The notes: generated by a model not told the origin, from the letters alone. Positions 1-11,897 are shown, numbered from the stretch's first letter. The stretch: DNA of 64,000 nt from Pardosa pseudoannulata (GCA_032207245.1 CM063502.1:64010044-64074043); one strand, 5' to 3'. Made by a program: numbers and translations.

Positions 1-500
1 GGTTTCCTGTTGAAACAAAAAAAGACGGGATGGACATTCCCGAGTGGATTGGCAAATGAGTAGGTGGCTGAGAATGAGCTCCTCTCTCAACGATTGTACC
101 GATAGTTTTCTTTAAATGTTTTTCTTTGTTGTTGAATAAATCAACGTTGTTAAGTTTTGCACTTCTCCCTTCGGCTGATTCATTTCGTCTCCCATTCCTG
201 CTCCATTTGCGAGACCCATGCAGGTCATAACCAACTGACCGACGATATAGGAGATAGGACGTTCGCGGACCGCTCGGCGCGCATTTACAGCTAGTTTTTT
301 AGTTGAATTCTCATTCACTAGCTGTCCCGATTCCGGAATTCTCGAGGCGATGATCCGGAATCATCGCGACCGATCAGAAGCGTGACGCCTATTCAATTGA
401 ACTGTCAACATCCCAGGCACTGCGTCGCCGCGCTATTGTAGTCTGGTCGAAACAGGTGGAATTCAGATCAGCTGATTTCGTGGTTAGTGTTCTGAATAAA
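1..500. other. GC-richer island, possible 5' region of an off-window gene
   Basis: This stretch is clearly richer in G, C and CpG than the rest of the window, especially around 240-440. A 68-codon frame on the minus strand (318 to 112) lies in it, but I recognise no domain and it could be chance. It may be a promoter or first-exon region of a gene running left off the window, or an old repeat. I cannot decide between these. Confidence 0.25.
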
Positions 501-3500
501 GGCGGGTCTTCAGAATGTCAATTTAAAAGTAATGTTATTGTAACAGTAGCGACTTTGTCCTTTTAAAGAGATAATAGTAAAATATAATGATAAAATTCAT
601 TGCACGATTTTGTTAGTCATTTTCCCTATGCAGGCGAACCTAAACATGACTTTCTTAGACAGTCAATGTAACACCCATTTTGAACACAGCCATCCCAAAG
701 ATTACTCAAGAGTGTAAGACTGTGTTCATAGTAACAGTCTACATTCAACATTTCTGATTAAAGTAAAAACAGGAGCATAAGCATAAGGGATTGAAAACAC
801 TTAGGGAATAAAAAGTAATGTAATAACAATATTTTAAATATCAGTGTTCATTCATCATGCCAGTAGATGAATTTTGAGCAAGCGTTTGTAGCATGATCAA
901 GTATACATATATATGCATGCATGCATGTATGTTACGGCTAAAGTAATAGTAGAATAATCCAGCCAAATAGGAAAAGGACCAAAGTATCTATAAATTGGCC
1001 GGACAATAACCGATCTTTTGTTGACTTTTGAATTACACCGGCCAGTTCACGAAATAATGTGGGACAATTGGGCAAAGTCAGAAGAAAGAGTCATGAACGG
1101 ATTTTATGGATTTGCATTCTTTTATACTCTCATAAATAAACAATATGTTATCATTTGTCTAAACAAGCTGAACTTTTATAGCATTTCTAATTACACAGGT
1201 TCGCAACGATTTGTTGCGCACTTAGTAGTACAGTTGTATCGAGTGTAGCCTTGGCCACCGGTCAGAGATTGGGACGACGCAATGATTCGTAGAGTTTTGT
1301 CTTCTTTGCCCACGGAATTCACTGTGAGTAGTTAGACGGAATTATGAGGTACCTTATCTCCATATCGTTGTTGGAAAACATTGTTTTGTAGCACAATGCG
1401 ACTCATGTTTTAGTTTCAAGTGGCCATCTTAAAAAAAGGGAGGGGGCGAAAGCTGTTAAAAGGACCAGAAAATCGTAGTTTGATAACATTTCATAAAGAC
1501 ACTGATGGATTAGGATTTAATTTTAGGTATGAACAAAGATGTTGCCCTGGGGTGTCTAAATTCACTACCGGGATCGTAATAAAGAGGATTTGCTATTTCC
1601 TCACTGTTTATGGAAATGACTAAGGGAAAGAGTTTTATTGTACGTTTCGCTAACAGCCTGAACAGTACAATGCCGATACGGAAATTCATTATTAATATAC
1701 TAGGGATCTTTTTTTAATCGCCCTATTTGTTTTGATTTTGACAGTCTGCAATTTATGAATGAGTGTGAGTCACCGACCTCCAGACCGGGACTGATTACAA
1801 TAGAATTGGACTAAGAACCATTTTGTGTGATAAAATTTGACTAACCATACTCATAAAATTAAGGTACAGGAGATAAGAAATATCCTTACTGGCATTAAAA
1901 AAAACGTTCCAATAGCAATAAATACGCAGATACTTTACTTCACTCTCAAAGGGAACTGGTCAGCCACATACTTGACCTGCGGAGGCAGGATACGCTTATA
2001 GCTTTAGTTTTAGCTGAGCAAAATTTGATCTTCCACTATTCAAACCATCGGTCCAAAATATGAACATTGCTCTAAAGATGTTGGTGGATGTAGTGGACAT
2101 TGGGATGGTACTTTAGAGTCCGTATTGTTCGCAAACAGGGCAAGAGTGGTGAATAGATGAAGATCAGTTTCTCGTGCAGAACAGAAAACTTACTTCTGGA
2201 ATACAGCTATCTGAGAACACCACATTCTGTTCCTAGCTTGTAGAAAGCACCCGAGACCTTCATAACGATTTTGGATTACTGCGTCCGCTGTCAAAATCTG
2301 GTATCTGGTAAATTATCTCTAATTTTCTCTGCAGGAAATTTTACACCTGAATTTTTGAACATCTTCGCATTTTGGGCTTGCAAACTAGTATGAGCTGCTG
2401 ACCTTTTATTCATGATTTTTTTTCTTTATTATGCTATTATCTGAAAGTAATTTTCATTCTATACCCTTTTTTTGCTCCATTACTTATTTCACAACTTGCA
2501 CAGATATCTTTTTCCCAGATTCTTCAAGAATGGGCTGAACTGCACTCTTTTTCATACACTACATTCAATATTGCAAAATAACTGGTCTAGACTTCCCGAT
2601 AGTTCTTCCTCCACTTCATATCGCCTGCAGTCCTGAATTTATAACATCCTTCATCGTTTGTCCGACGTTCTCAAGGCCTTCGTCTATGATTAAGTTATCG
2701 ATAACCTCTCTTGAAAAATTTGTGGTACTCAGCTCCATTTTTGCTTTGGAACTACATGGGCCTCTACAGGGCAACTACTGAAAGTCTTGGTAAAAAGAGC
2801 GGTTTTTCATAAATTAAATAAATCGAAAACTTTCATCCCGATGTGTTGACTATTTTGTCTGCATCCATGTCATCATATTCTGAACATCCTTGTTAGCACG
2901 TTGGACGGAATCATAGATTTGGCTATGCCTCGTCTTTCTGTGTATCAGTTTCAGTTCGGACCACATGTTCTTTATTTTATTTAAGATTTGCGAAGGATGA
3001 GTCACCTACCAGATAATCTTGTGTTAGCATATCGCGTTTTGTCCTGGAATTTTGCACTATATCATGAAATGGTTGATTAAAGTTGCTTATACACTAATAC
3101 AACGGACCTTGGACCTTTCGAGATTTCAGGAACAGGCTTAACTTTGGCTGTGATATGTATATGTTACAGCAAAACTGTCAGAATCAGCTACGGGAGCTGA
3201 CAGCATACTACATCAACAGTCTCCCGAGGAGTTGCTGACCATCTACAATTGCCTGAAAGTAATTAAAAAAGAAAGTATTTTTAAAATAATTTTTCCCTTA
3301 CTTTTTCTTATTATAATTTTCTCTATGCTAATGTCAAAGAGGTAAGTACAGTTTTTATGGGAATTTTGTTCTTGTGGGTAGAGCTTACTATATTTTTAAA
3401 ACAGCAAATCCTTTTGATGTCTTTAGAAAGTGACCTACAAATATACGCGCAAACATGTGTGTACGTTTGTGGTTTGAGAGTCTTATTTTAACATTTTAAA

Positions 3501-3929
3501 ATGATAAATAAAATATTAATAATTTAGAATAGTAAAATATGTCATTTATCTAAATCTAATACTTTTTACCTTTTATTAAAATTGCTTCGTCTTTAAGTTG
3601 TTTACTTTTTTATAAATAATTTGTTTAAAATATATTTGTTACTTTCATATTTGTTAAAGGAGCTGCGGAGAGATGGGGAAAACTAAATTAAAAAAGAACT
3701 AAGTGAGACGGAAAGATAAATAAGTAAAAAGTTTAAAATTTGTTAGATTATTATGGAAGCGGTGATTCCATAGCTTCCAATAACCTACACCTTATAACAA
3801 TTTAAAGTTAGAACATCATCGTTTACACTTTTGTTTGTAGACCGTCACCAAACTTTATGAATAAAGGAAAACAAACAGATAACGAGAAAGATCTCTTGAA
3901 AGGTAAAATTGGAAGAATCTTGGATTTGG
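501..3929. other. No recognisable gene; AT-rich intergenic sequence
   Basis: Only short open frames occur here and none resembles a known family. On the minus strand a frame of about 40 codons starting near 2739 looks protein-like (acidic and mixed, ending near 2620). Scattered minus-strand frames also occur near 2050-2200, so an old degraded coding sequence between 2.0 and 2.8 kb is possible. There is no RNA gene or mobile-element end that I can support. Confidence 0.4.
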
Positions 3930-5069
3930 TCATTGTAAATGTAACTGTGTAAGCAAAACTCCGTAAGTAACAATTGATGCCACAGCTGGCAGTAAAACAT
4001 TTCGATTGAGTTCAAACATTCCCCAAGCACTCAAATAAAGTGTATGATCATGATCTAACAACATGCGATTGAGCTGTACTGTTTCTGCAAGTTCCGGGAA
4101 TGTGATAGCATTCTCTAAGCGATATATTAGCTTCTTGCGTAGAAAGTGGCAGCCATGTCGAACAAACTCTGCTGAAAAAATAATAAGAAGGGATAATGAT
4201 GCTATCCATAACAAATAAACACTGAATCGAAACGGCAGCAAATAAGTGGTTTGTTTTGCTAAATATATGAAATCAGTTATCGTTCCAAAAACTTCAAGGA
4301 AAAAATTCATAAGGACAATAAAAATAATAAGAGACATCACACTTTCCATTTCGTTTACTAATTCTGCGACCAGGTAATAAAATCCCTTAGCAGTTTCTGC
4401 AGGTGTCGTAGACTTGTGGCACTGTTTAGAAACTTGGTAAAGTTGAATACAGTTAAATCCAAAAAACACTGCTAGTACATTATACAGTCCCCAACAAGGA
4501 ATGCGTTCCAACAACCAAATAAAAGTTTGGAAAATAGGACTCAAGAGTGTTCCGTTACACAAGATTCGTGAAGTGTATAATGCATGGCATTCATGTATAA
4601 CTATACCATTGTTAATAGCATCTAGCATAGAATAGTAAACGCTAAAAACACTAATCACAACCACAATTACAGAAGAGATAAAGAAAATATATAAATATCG
4701 TCTGTTTATCGTACAGATATGAATACCAGTTTTTTTCAGAAGTTTCTCTATCTTGCATATAATTCGGTGAATTCGCTTTCGCCGCTTGAAAGTAATACAC
4801 CACAACAGAAGAGAGTTACCTAAGCAGATGATGTGAGGAATATATCTATTTTCGTAATCTTCAGCGATACAACTTATTTTGCGAAACATCGATGTCCAGA
4901 GGATCGAGTGAAAAATAACAGCCATCAAACAACTAATAAAAGAACATTTGCCTTCTCTTTGTATATCTAAACCAAAGCCACAGAAACACCACAAAACTGG
5001 TTTTAAAAAGTGACTAAAAGAATATCCGTTACGAGTTTTCACAGAAATATAATAAAAAGCCTTCTCCAT
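3930..5069 (-). CDS. Gustatory receptor-like seven-transmembrane protein
   Basis: Single uninterrupted frame of 379 residues, which fits the usual 350-450 of arthropod gustatory receptors (Gr, 7tm_7 family). It has about seven hydrophobic segments separated by short basic loops. The family signature is in the last membrane segment: TYGVLLTQL near residues 368-376, matching the TYxxxxxQ pattern. These proteins are ligand-gated cation channels in chemosensory neurons, with an intracellular N-terminus. The start is the first ATG of the frame (complement of 5067-5069), preceded on the sense strand by a T-poor, A-rich stretch. No intron is needed to reach the signature, but a short further 3' exon cannot be excluded. 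No neighbouring receptor is visible. The ligand cannot be predicted from sequence. Confidence 0.85.
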   Translation of the reverse strand: MEKAFYYISVKTRNGYSFSHFLKPVLWCFCGFGLDIQREGKCSFISCLMAVIFHSILWTSMFRKISCIAEDYENRYIPHIICLGNSLLLWCITFKRRKRIHRIICKIEKLLKKTGIHICTINRRYLYIFFISSVIVVVISVFSVYYSMLDAINNGIVIHECHALYTSRILCNGTLLSPIFQTFIWLLERIPCWGLYNVLAVFFGFNCIQLYQVSKQCHKSTTPAETAKGFYYLVAELVNEMESVMSLIIFIVLMNFFLEVFGTITDFIYLAKQTTYLLPFRFSVYLLWIASLSLLIIFSAEFVRHGCHFLRKKLIYRLENAITFPELAETVQLNRMLLDHDHTLYLSAWGMFELNRNVLLPAVASIVTYGVLLTQLHLQ

Positions 5070-6700
5070 TTTTCACCTTTTTTTTTCTTTTAGCACTGAA
5101 ATATTTGAACTCAGGTTCCTTTTCCGACGAAAATGAATAATTGTGAGCAATTGAATAAGCAATACTATTTTCCAGTAAGAAAGCTATACAAAAAATTTAC
5201 TTTTTCTACGAAACTGAAAAAAAATTCAAAATAATATAGCTTTACTGCGAAAAAGTGTGCTCTTAATGCAGTCTTGATATTGGTTTATACACAAGTATAT
5301 AAGCTCACTGATTCAAAGTACAACGCTTTGCCTCAAACAAATCTGAGAGAATATAGAGATAACGTAGTTTCCGGTAAAAATAAAAACAGTAAACCGAGGT
5401 GAATATGCAGTATATCTTATGCAAGACATATCAGTAAATATTTAGTTTAGAAAGAAATACTGAAAATAAGATAAAAAAAAGGAACAATCAATAGAAGTTT
5501 TACTAAAAAGTTAAATAAACTTTCATTACACAGGAAGAGTAAATATTTATAATAAAATGTTATGGACAGAACAAAAGCTTGTGTTTAAGGATTAAAGTAA
5601 AGTAACACTCGAATATGACATAAAAATGAGTAGACGACGGGCAAACAGATGAAAAGAGACGTTTGGTAATTCTGGACAGTAAGAGATATAAACAAATCTG
5701 TGATATGAGGAAAAGAACGAATGCTCTTTTCCACCCAAACAAAACATTCAGTATAATTAAAATGCTCAAGCACAAAAAGAACAATACTATGCAAATTCTT
5801 TGGTTGAATTGAGATACTTTATTATTCAGAGGATTATATCATAATTTAATAATCGTGAAAGGGAAAAATACTTTTTTAATATGTACTTCAAATAAACCTA
5901 AATGTTTCTGCAAGTACTCAGAGAAATTTCAACTTTTTTCACTTTTTTAAACTATATAAAGTCTGAATTTTGGGATTAACCTACTTAAACTCATAGTACG
6001 CTCAAGCAATTATTTAATTCAAATAAATTTTAAAAATTCCTTTTAGGAAAAAAAGTTATTTTTATTTATTTATTTATTTCGTAGAGAAAACTTTTATGAT
6101 TATAAATATGCCACATTTTTTATTTATACAACAATTAGAAAAGAGTTTATAGTTATATTCATAAATAAAAATAATTTTAAAAACTGAATTAGCATTTAAA
6201 ACTTTTAAATCAACACAACAAATAATAAAATATTCATCAGCATAACAAATAATAATATATTTATCAACATAACTAATAGTAAAATAATTTAGTGGCAATT
6301 TTTTACACTGTAATTCAGCTGTTCAATTGTTTAATCCCCTGTTTTAAATCCTTTTTTATATTACTTCCCTATCATTTTCCCTTATTGTTGTACTTTACTA
6401 ATTTCCATTTAATAGAAGATTTTTTTTTTATAGTTTCAACATAGTGGAAATGTATAGACAGTCTGAGACAGGGAAAATATTATATAGCATTATATAATTA
6501 CCTTAAAAACCTCCCTAACCTTCCAGAATTACTAATATACTAGACGATCGGATATACGTTGACTTGTTTTAACGCTGTAAATCCAAAAATTGTAAAATGT
6601 TTTATAAAATAAATTATGAACTAAACCGTTTTGATGGAAAAATAAGAAAAAAAATTTTTTATAAATACTTGACACCACCAAGAGTCCAACCTTCAGAAAC
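5070..6700. other. AT-rich intergenic stretch, nothing recognised
   Basis: Low-complexity AT-rich sequence with a short TTTA run at about 6060-6080 and a run of T at about 6420. Short open frames on the minus strand (for example 5560-5794 and 6074-6298) have leucine, isoleucine and tyrosine-rich composition expected from AT-rich noncoding DNA. It probably includes the receptor gene's upstream region, but I see no clear promoter element. Confidence 0.4.
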
Positions 6701-6724
6701 GTAATTAAATTAAATTAAAATTCC

Positions 6725-6810
6725 CACATCGCTTGTACAGGGATTCGATCCTAGGACTCCTCGTACTGAAGCCGTTGAGCTGACAACTGCGCTACAGGTA
6801 CGTTGGCAGT
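6725..6810 (-). repeat. tRNA-derived SINE-like head
   Basis: Read on the minus strand this carries an A-box-like TGTAGCGCAGTTGTCAGC and a B-box-like GGATCGAATCC at tRNA-like spacing. The acceptor and T stems do not pair well, so it is a tRNA-derived repeat rather than a tRNA gene. The left flank on the plus strand is an imperfect TTAAA run, as expected for a SINE tail. Confidence 0.5.
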
Positions 6811-7210
6811 AAAGGGTTTCAAACGGCATTTTAACAATCCCAATAAGCGCGTAATTCTAGATTTAAAAAAAAAAAAAAAAAAAATAAAAAAATAAAAAAA
6901 TTCAATCGGATCAAATTGGGAATCTAAACCATTCTCGAATCCACTTAATACGCTTTAAGAATGCTGTTACATAAAACACAGTGACGCTAAAATCTACCAG
7001 AAAGTATTTTTTATTAAAATGCAAAGAATTTTCAAAAAATTGTGTCAACCAACGGTCTTGATTAAAAATGTCACTAATGCGCTGTATATTAGCCAGTTAT
7101 TTGAATCATATGTAATTGTGAAAAATCAATTGAAATACAGTCAATTGTCACACAGATACCCGAATATCAAGGAATATTTTCCTCGCTCACAGGCCAGTAG
7201 TTCGGTTTAG

Positions 7211-7374
7211 TTCACTACGGTCTGCAGTTTTGCTACACGAGGGCTAATAAGACCGGGACCTACTGCTTAAAGCCGATTCCAAACTGCTACGAACATCCAT
7301 GCCCCAGTGGGATTCGAACCCACGAACATCGGTACTGAAGGTCAGCACCCTAACCATTCAGCCAGCTTTCGGCT
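7211..7374 (-). repeat. tRNA-derived SINE, copy 1
   Basis: On the minus strand it starts with a tRNA-like head (GGCTGAATGGTTAGGGTGC as A box, GGGTTCGAATCCCAC as B box). The body contains AAGCAGTAGGTCCCGGTC and TTAGCCCTCGTGTAGCAAA. The same head and body recur at 7376, 35068, 54157 and 55292, and the body alone at 11.9 and 14.2 kb, so this is a dispersed family of about 165-175 bp. Confidence 0.85.
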
Positions 7375-7375
7375 C

Positions 7376-7495
7376 TAATGAGACCTTGAACTACTGCTTA
7401 AGCCGACTCCAAATGGCTACGAACATCCGTGCCTGCAGCGGGATTCGAACCCACGAACTCTAGTACCGCATTGCCTTATGATTCGGCGCCATTGG
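7376..7495 (-). repeat. tRNA-derived SINE, copy 2 (partial)
   Basis: Immediately next to copy 1 and in the same orientation. It has the B box GGGTTCGAATCCCGC and part of the conserved body (CTTAAGCAGTAGTTCAAGG), but the head is more diverged. The two copies sit head to tail, so one inserted into or beside the other, or the unit was tandemly duplicated. Confidence 0.75.
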
Positions 7496-7637
7496 TTGGG
7501 TAAGGAAATATGGAATCAATTACGGGAAAGCTCGAAATTCCTTCAGTCCCTTCAGGTACATACTGAACATACTAGCAGTAGAGGACGCTATTCCTGGTTT
7601 GCCGCTCTTTATCAGAAAATAAGTAATATTTTGAAAT

Positions 7638-7890
7638 CAGTGGCGTGCGGTCCATATGTGCAGGGTGTGCACTGCACACCCTGTCAAAATTATGAGGAAC
7701 AATAATTTTCTACACCTATGTCTACCTATCTTTACATGGTATATAATAAATATTATTTATAATATATTCAAATATTTTGTTGATTTGCTTGTATTCCCGC
7801 AGTGCGTGCGGTACTAGGTGCTGCACCACGTATCGCGCAAACGAACGAACATAGAAAGTTTTGATGTGTGCGCACTGCGCACTAAATTGA
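7638..7890 (+). mobile_element. hAT-like terminus with palindrome
   Basis: CAGTGGCGTGCGGTCC at 7638 has the CAGTGGCGT start typical of many hAT element ends. It is followed by a near-perfect 23-nt palindrome at 7661-7683. A second, similar start, CAGTGCGTGCGG, is near 7801. A broken hAT transposase C-terminus lies 2 kb to the right on the minus strand and may belong to the same element. I found neither the matching right end nor a target duplication. Confidence 0.45.
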
Positions 7891-8020
7891 AAATCACGCT
7901 TTATATGTATGGACTACTGGAGAAGAACAGCATACTATGGCACTGAGACAAGTGCAGCTATTTTTCCTGCACTTGGCATTCAGAATCATTCAAAGGTACG
8001 GTTTATTAAACGTTGTATTT

Positions 8021-8024
8021 TATT

Positions 8025-8055
<31 letters not shown>

Positions 8056-8070
8056 TATTTTTTTTTAACT
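8021..8070. repeat. (TTTTA)n / (TTTA)n simple repeat
   Basis: Run of TTTTA units passing into TTTA and then poly-T. A similar TTTA run is at 8700-8726 and another at about 39030-39052. Confidence 0.9.
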
Positions 8071-8605
8071 GATTAACTGGCTATACGATTTTGCAGACGG
8101 TTAATGTTTAAATTTATATATTGTAAGATTTTCTTTTCGTGGAAATATAAAAGAAGTATTTCATCAATATAAAGTGAAATGTTTTAAATAATGTTAAATT
8201 AATTTTGGTGATGTATTATATTTATTGAAATATTTATTGAAAATTTAAAGAAACGAATTTTAACAGAACAGTCCAAATTTTACCCTTCATTGTGTCTTTT
8301 AGGCAGTATATAAATTATATTATGTAACACCATATCCCTGGTTTTGTTTTTAAAAATTGTCAAGATGTTTTTCGCAGAATATATGATTTTCAAATGTTAA
8401 AAACAATTAATAAATATAATTTTATCCACTGACCGAACAAGAAACATTTCGCTCTATTGTGCCAGCGTGCAATGAAATCCTCTGCACGTGGAATGAACGT
8501 TCGGTTTGTCAGCACCAATGAGCATCCGGATGAGGCACCGTCTTGCTACGTTTGCTGAACATATAAGTTTTTCGTAGAAGCCCGAAACGTTGCTTTTTAA
8601 AACTC

Positions 8606-9085
8606 ACCCAGCAGGAAGGGAAATACTTAGTATTTTCATTAAAGGCCTAACCTTAAAGGATTAAAGCAGTTTCCTCCTTAATTAATTCCGTGTTCGCTTT
8701 TTATTTATTTATTTATTTATTTATTTTACTCCCCAGCTTCTGGCCCATAGATCTGTAAGCTTAATTTTCAAAACAGCTATTGAATGTAAGTAACCATTTT
8801 ACTTATAATTTTAAGCTCTATAATTTTTTATTGATGTTTTTAAATATCGCTAGTTGTTTTTGAGATACTGTTAATTGTGTTTACTAAAACCACGGCTTTT
8901 CTTTTAAACTATAAATCTTTACGCAGTGACTAAAGCTCACCTAGCAAGACGGGAGAAGTTATCATGTTCATTACATAACTAATCTAAAGGAATTAAAACA
9001 ATTTCCAATTTTTCCACTAGTTAAATCTCTATTCGGCATTTTTTTAATCCCCAACCACTGGCCTATTCCTTTAATTAGATTGAAA
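8606..9085 (+). repeat. Two diverged direct copies of a roughly 150-bp unit
   Basis: 8606-8757 and 8937-9085 share an ordered series of motifs: ACTCACC.AGCA, then AAAGGA/AAAGGAATTAAA, then CAGTTTCC/CAATTTCC, then CCCCA.C..CTGGCC. A fragment of the start recurs near 9356 (ACTCACCTG). This indicates an old local duplication with a period of about 330 bp. No coding content is visible. Confidence 0.55.
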
Positions 9086-9185
9086 TTAATTGTTGGTAAT
9101 TTTCGAAAACCACCCTAATGACTTTAATTGTTTTTAACATAAATAAAGTGTATATAATAAGAATAAATATTTTATAGAAGTATAA

Positions 9186-9286
9186 TAATAGTGAATATAA
9201 AGAAATAAACTGATTTTACAGGATGTGTTTGTTTAATAATAGAGAATATAAAGAAATAAACTGATTTTACAGGATGTGTTTGTTTT
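9186..9286 (+). repeat. Tandem duplication, unit about 51 bp
   Basis: The segment beginning AATAGTGAATATAAAGAAAT and ending GGATGTGTTTGTTT is followed at once by a near-identical copy that differs by about one base (GTGAATAT versus GAGAATAT). The near identity implies a recent event. Confidence 0.85.
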
Positions 9287-9761
9287 GTTATTAATTTGTT
9301 TTTCTTCTCCCTTTTGCTTAATTGCTTTCTTTAATGATTTTTGCTTTTTCACCACTGAAACTCACCTGTATATAAGGTTTTATTTCATGACTCAAGACTA
9401 GGGTTTGTAAATTTACTGACATTTTAATTTACCTTTTTAATTTTTATTAATAATTCAATAAAGGAAAATTTGAGTACTGGTTTACTGATAATTAATTTAA
9501 TGGTAATGTTTATTCCGAAAAATAACATGCGGTAGTTATTATGTAATAAATAAATATAATAATTCTTTATTTACGCCTTTTCAAACTTAAAATGCTGAAT
9601 AATAATTATAATAACCTGAAACTATTTAAATATAAGTTATTCAATAATCATTTTAATTACTTTAATAATCATTTTATAAAAATATAAATAAAAAATATAA
9701 ATAAATACTAGCAGTAAAATATAAGCATACAATAAGTGTTACAGATATAATAGATATTTCA

Positions 9762-9930
9762 TTACTCAAGGCCATTTTCAAAGAATGCTCGTAAAAAGAA
9801 TAATTCATCAAAAGTTATGTCACTTAATGGAGATCTAATTTTGTAAAAATATTTAGTTGCTGAAAATACTCTCTCGAGTCCCACACTCATTGGACAAACT
9901 TTTGAGTTGGTTTTATGCTTTCAGTACCCT
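9762..9930 (-). pseudogene. hAT transposase C-terminal fragment
   Basis: A 42-codon minus-strand frame ending at 9762 contains LERVFSATKYFYKIRSPLSD followed by a hydrophobic stretch. This is the shape of the hAT dimerisation domain (S-x-E-R-x-F-S-x-x-K...R..L...L). The usual Ser before Glu-Arg is not seen in this register, and the frame upstream of 9890 is broken by stops. It is an isolated remnant, possibly from the element whose end is at 7638. Confidence 0.6.
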
Positions 9931-10507
9931 CGTAATTACTTAATAATTCGAACAGTGTTTCATAAATAATTAATATATGCGAAGTATATCAAGTACTATT
10001 TATAATGATTTTTCTGGTTTCATACAGCATTTTTTGCTAATATTTGTTGGTCGATAATGTTTATAGATTTATTATAGTTTTCTTTATCTTTAAAATGTGT
10101 GTAGAAGGGAAGGGAGGGGAGAGAGTTGAAATAGCTAAAATACTTTTGAAAATCTCAAAAACCACAGCATCGTCTAGAAACAAAATGGCGGTGAAAGGGG
10201 TGCACCTGGTCGGAAGGATTTACCCAATGATCAACTCTAAATTCCCTTAACCTTTTAGAAACTGTTATACAAATAAATATAATTTTTGAACAACATTCCC
10301 AAAAGGATTTGATTTGTTATTTTGTCTCTAACAGCTGCCTCAGATCCGGTCACAATACCAAGAATAAATTTGTTTACGCTCTTACTTACACAGCTTGCAA
10401 CAGATATTTTTATTGAATTTCAATTTATTGCTTTTTATTCAGGTGCAGTTTTCTGTTTTCATAACGGTTCGAATTCAGATTACGAAACTCAGCTAACGCG
10501 GTCGTCT

Positions 10508-11400
10508 TGGGAACATAAAGGCTAAAATGTAATAAATATAGACTAGCGAGTAAAACAAAAAAAGCAACTTTTCTGATTTTACCCTTAACTCTGTAGTTTG
10601 TTATCTTTCGTTAAAAGGACATTAAATAGAATGAAAATCTCTAAATGTTATAAAATATAAAACATGTCACAAAATTTCGATTTTTTTTAAAAAAGAAATT
10701 TTTATATTTTTATGAAAATGTGTGTAATTCTCACATAAATAAACACAGACATTACAGATATTAACAGCTGCTTCATAATCACATGCTACAGCCATAAGCC
10801 ATTTAAACCATTATTTTTTGCAAGGGAACACCTCTTTTCCCTTTAAGACTTGTTTCTTGTCCCTTTTTTTGCTGTCGGGATAAAATCTTCTCTGAAGCAT
10901 ATGATGTCTAACATGCTCTTTACAATTTCACATTTCTCAGATGATTTTTGCAAAATTAAGACCAAGAACAGAAAAGTTACTTAAGTTTTACACACTAGTG
11001 TAGAAAAAATCTGCAGTATGTCTGGGTATTAAGTATCATCGGTCAGTATTTCGTCAAGAACATCTCACTGAGGTTTATTGAGTGTTACCATTATTTTAAA
11101 TTTTTCATTTACCTTTATATTCTTCATTTCTGTTTAAAATTCAAAAGAACAAATTTAACGGGAAGTTCATATAACTTTGGAAAATAAGTAGCTGAAATAA
11201 GTTAGCTTAGGGGAACATAAAGGTTAAAATGAAATAAACATGGAAAGAATTGGTAACTAAGTTTGCAATATGGCTGGTTTTTAGCCTAATCTGTCAATAT
11301 TTCTGCAAGAACATCTTACTGAAGTTTATTAAATGTTGCTGTATGCTTCAAAATTTTCATTTAACTCTATATTTTTCAATTCTGTTTTAAATCCAACCAG
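10508..11400 (+). repeat. Local repeat family, period about 245 and 700 bp
   Basis: 11027-11150 and 11272-11400 are diverged direct copies sharing GTCA.TATTTC..CAAGAACATCT, then ACTGA.GTTTATT, then TTTTCATTTA.CT. A second shared motif, GGGAACATAAAGG.TAAAATG, occurs at 10508 and 11213. This stretch has no recognisable coding function; the short frames at 10044-10525 are unidentified. Confidence 0.55.
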
Positions 11401-11897
11401 GTTTAAGGCGGTTGAGTACCGACCATATTGGATTCTCTAGCTCGACGTTAACCTGGGTGGGGGATTTTTCTACTTCTGGGTGATTTGCATTTGAAGATTT
11501 TAAACAAATTAAACAACATTAACTTTAAACTTATTTTACCATGAGACAAAGTAAAAAAATGCTCTTGGATAATGCTTACACCTTTTTAAAATTAAACCTT
11601 TTAAAAACTATTTTGTGATATTTATACCCACTGCGTAAATAGCCCCGACTACACGTAGCTGAGAAGGTCATATAAAAGGTATAACTTAAGTCTAAGAATA
11701 CAGCTAGCATGGAGATATAATTTTTTACCTTATGGAGCTATTGCTTCGAATGGATGAATTTATCTCCTGTTTTTCACCTCAAATATCTTTTCATTTGTGC
11801 ATGTGTGCTAACTCTAAACTAGTATATCTAATTTTACTTCAGTTTCGAAAGTATGTAACTATATGTAGTTATGTAGTTAGCTTTTTTTCTTGACTCT

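Noticed and set aside
1018..1623. Plus-strand frames of 76 and 67 codons
   Set aside because: No recognisable domain, no splice context, and amino-acid content typical of chance frames.
5560..6298. Minus-strand frames, considered as a second receptor
   Set aside because: Hydrophobic by AT-rich composition only; no TYxxxxxQ signature and no alignment to the receptor at 3.9-5.1 kb.
6725..7480. tRNA genes
   Set aside because: B-box sequences are good, but the stems do not fold as tRNAs and the same head plus body recurs as a SINE family.
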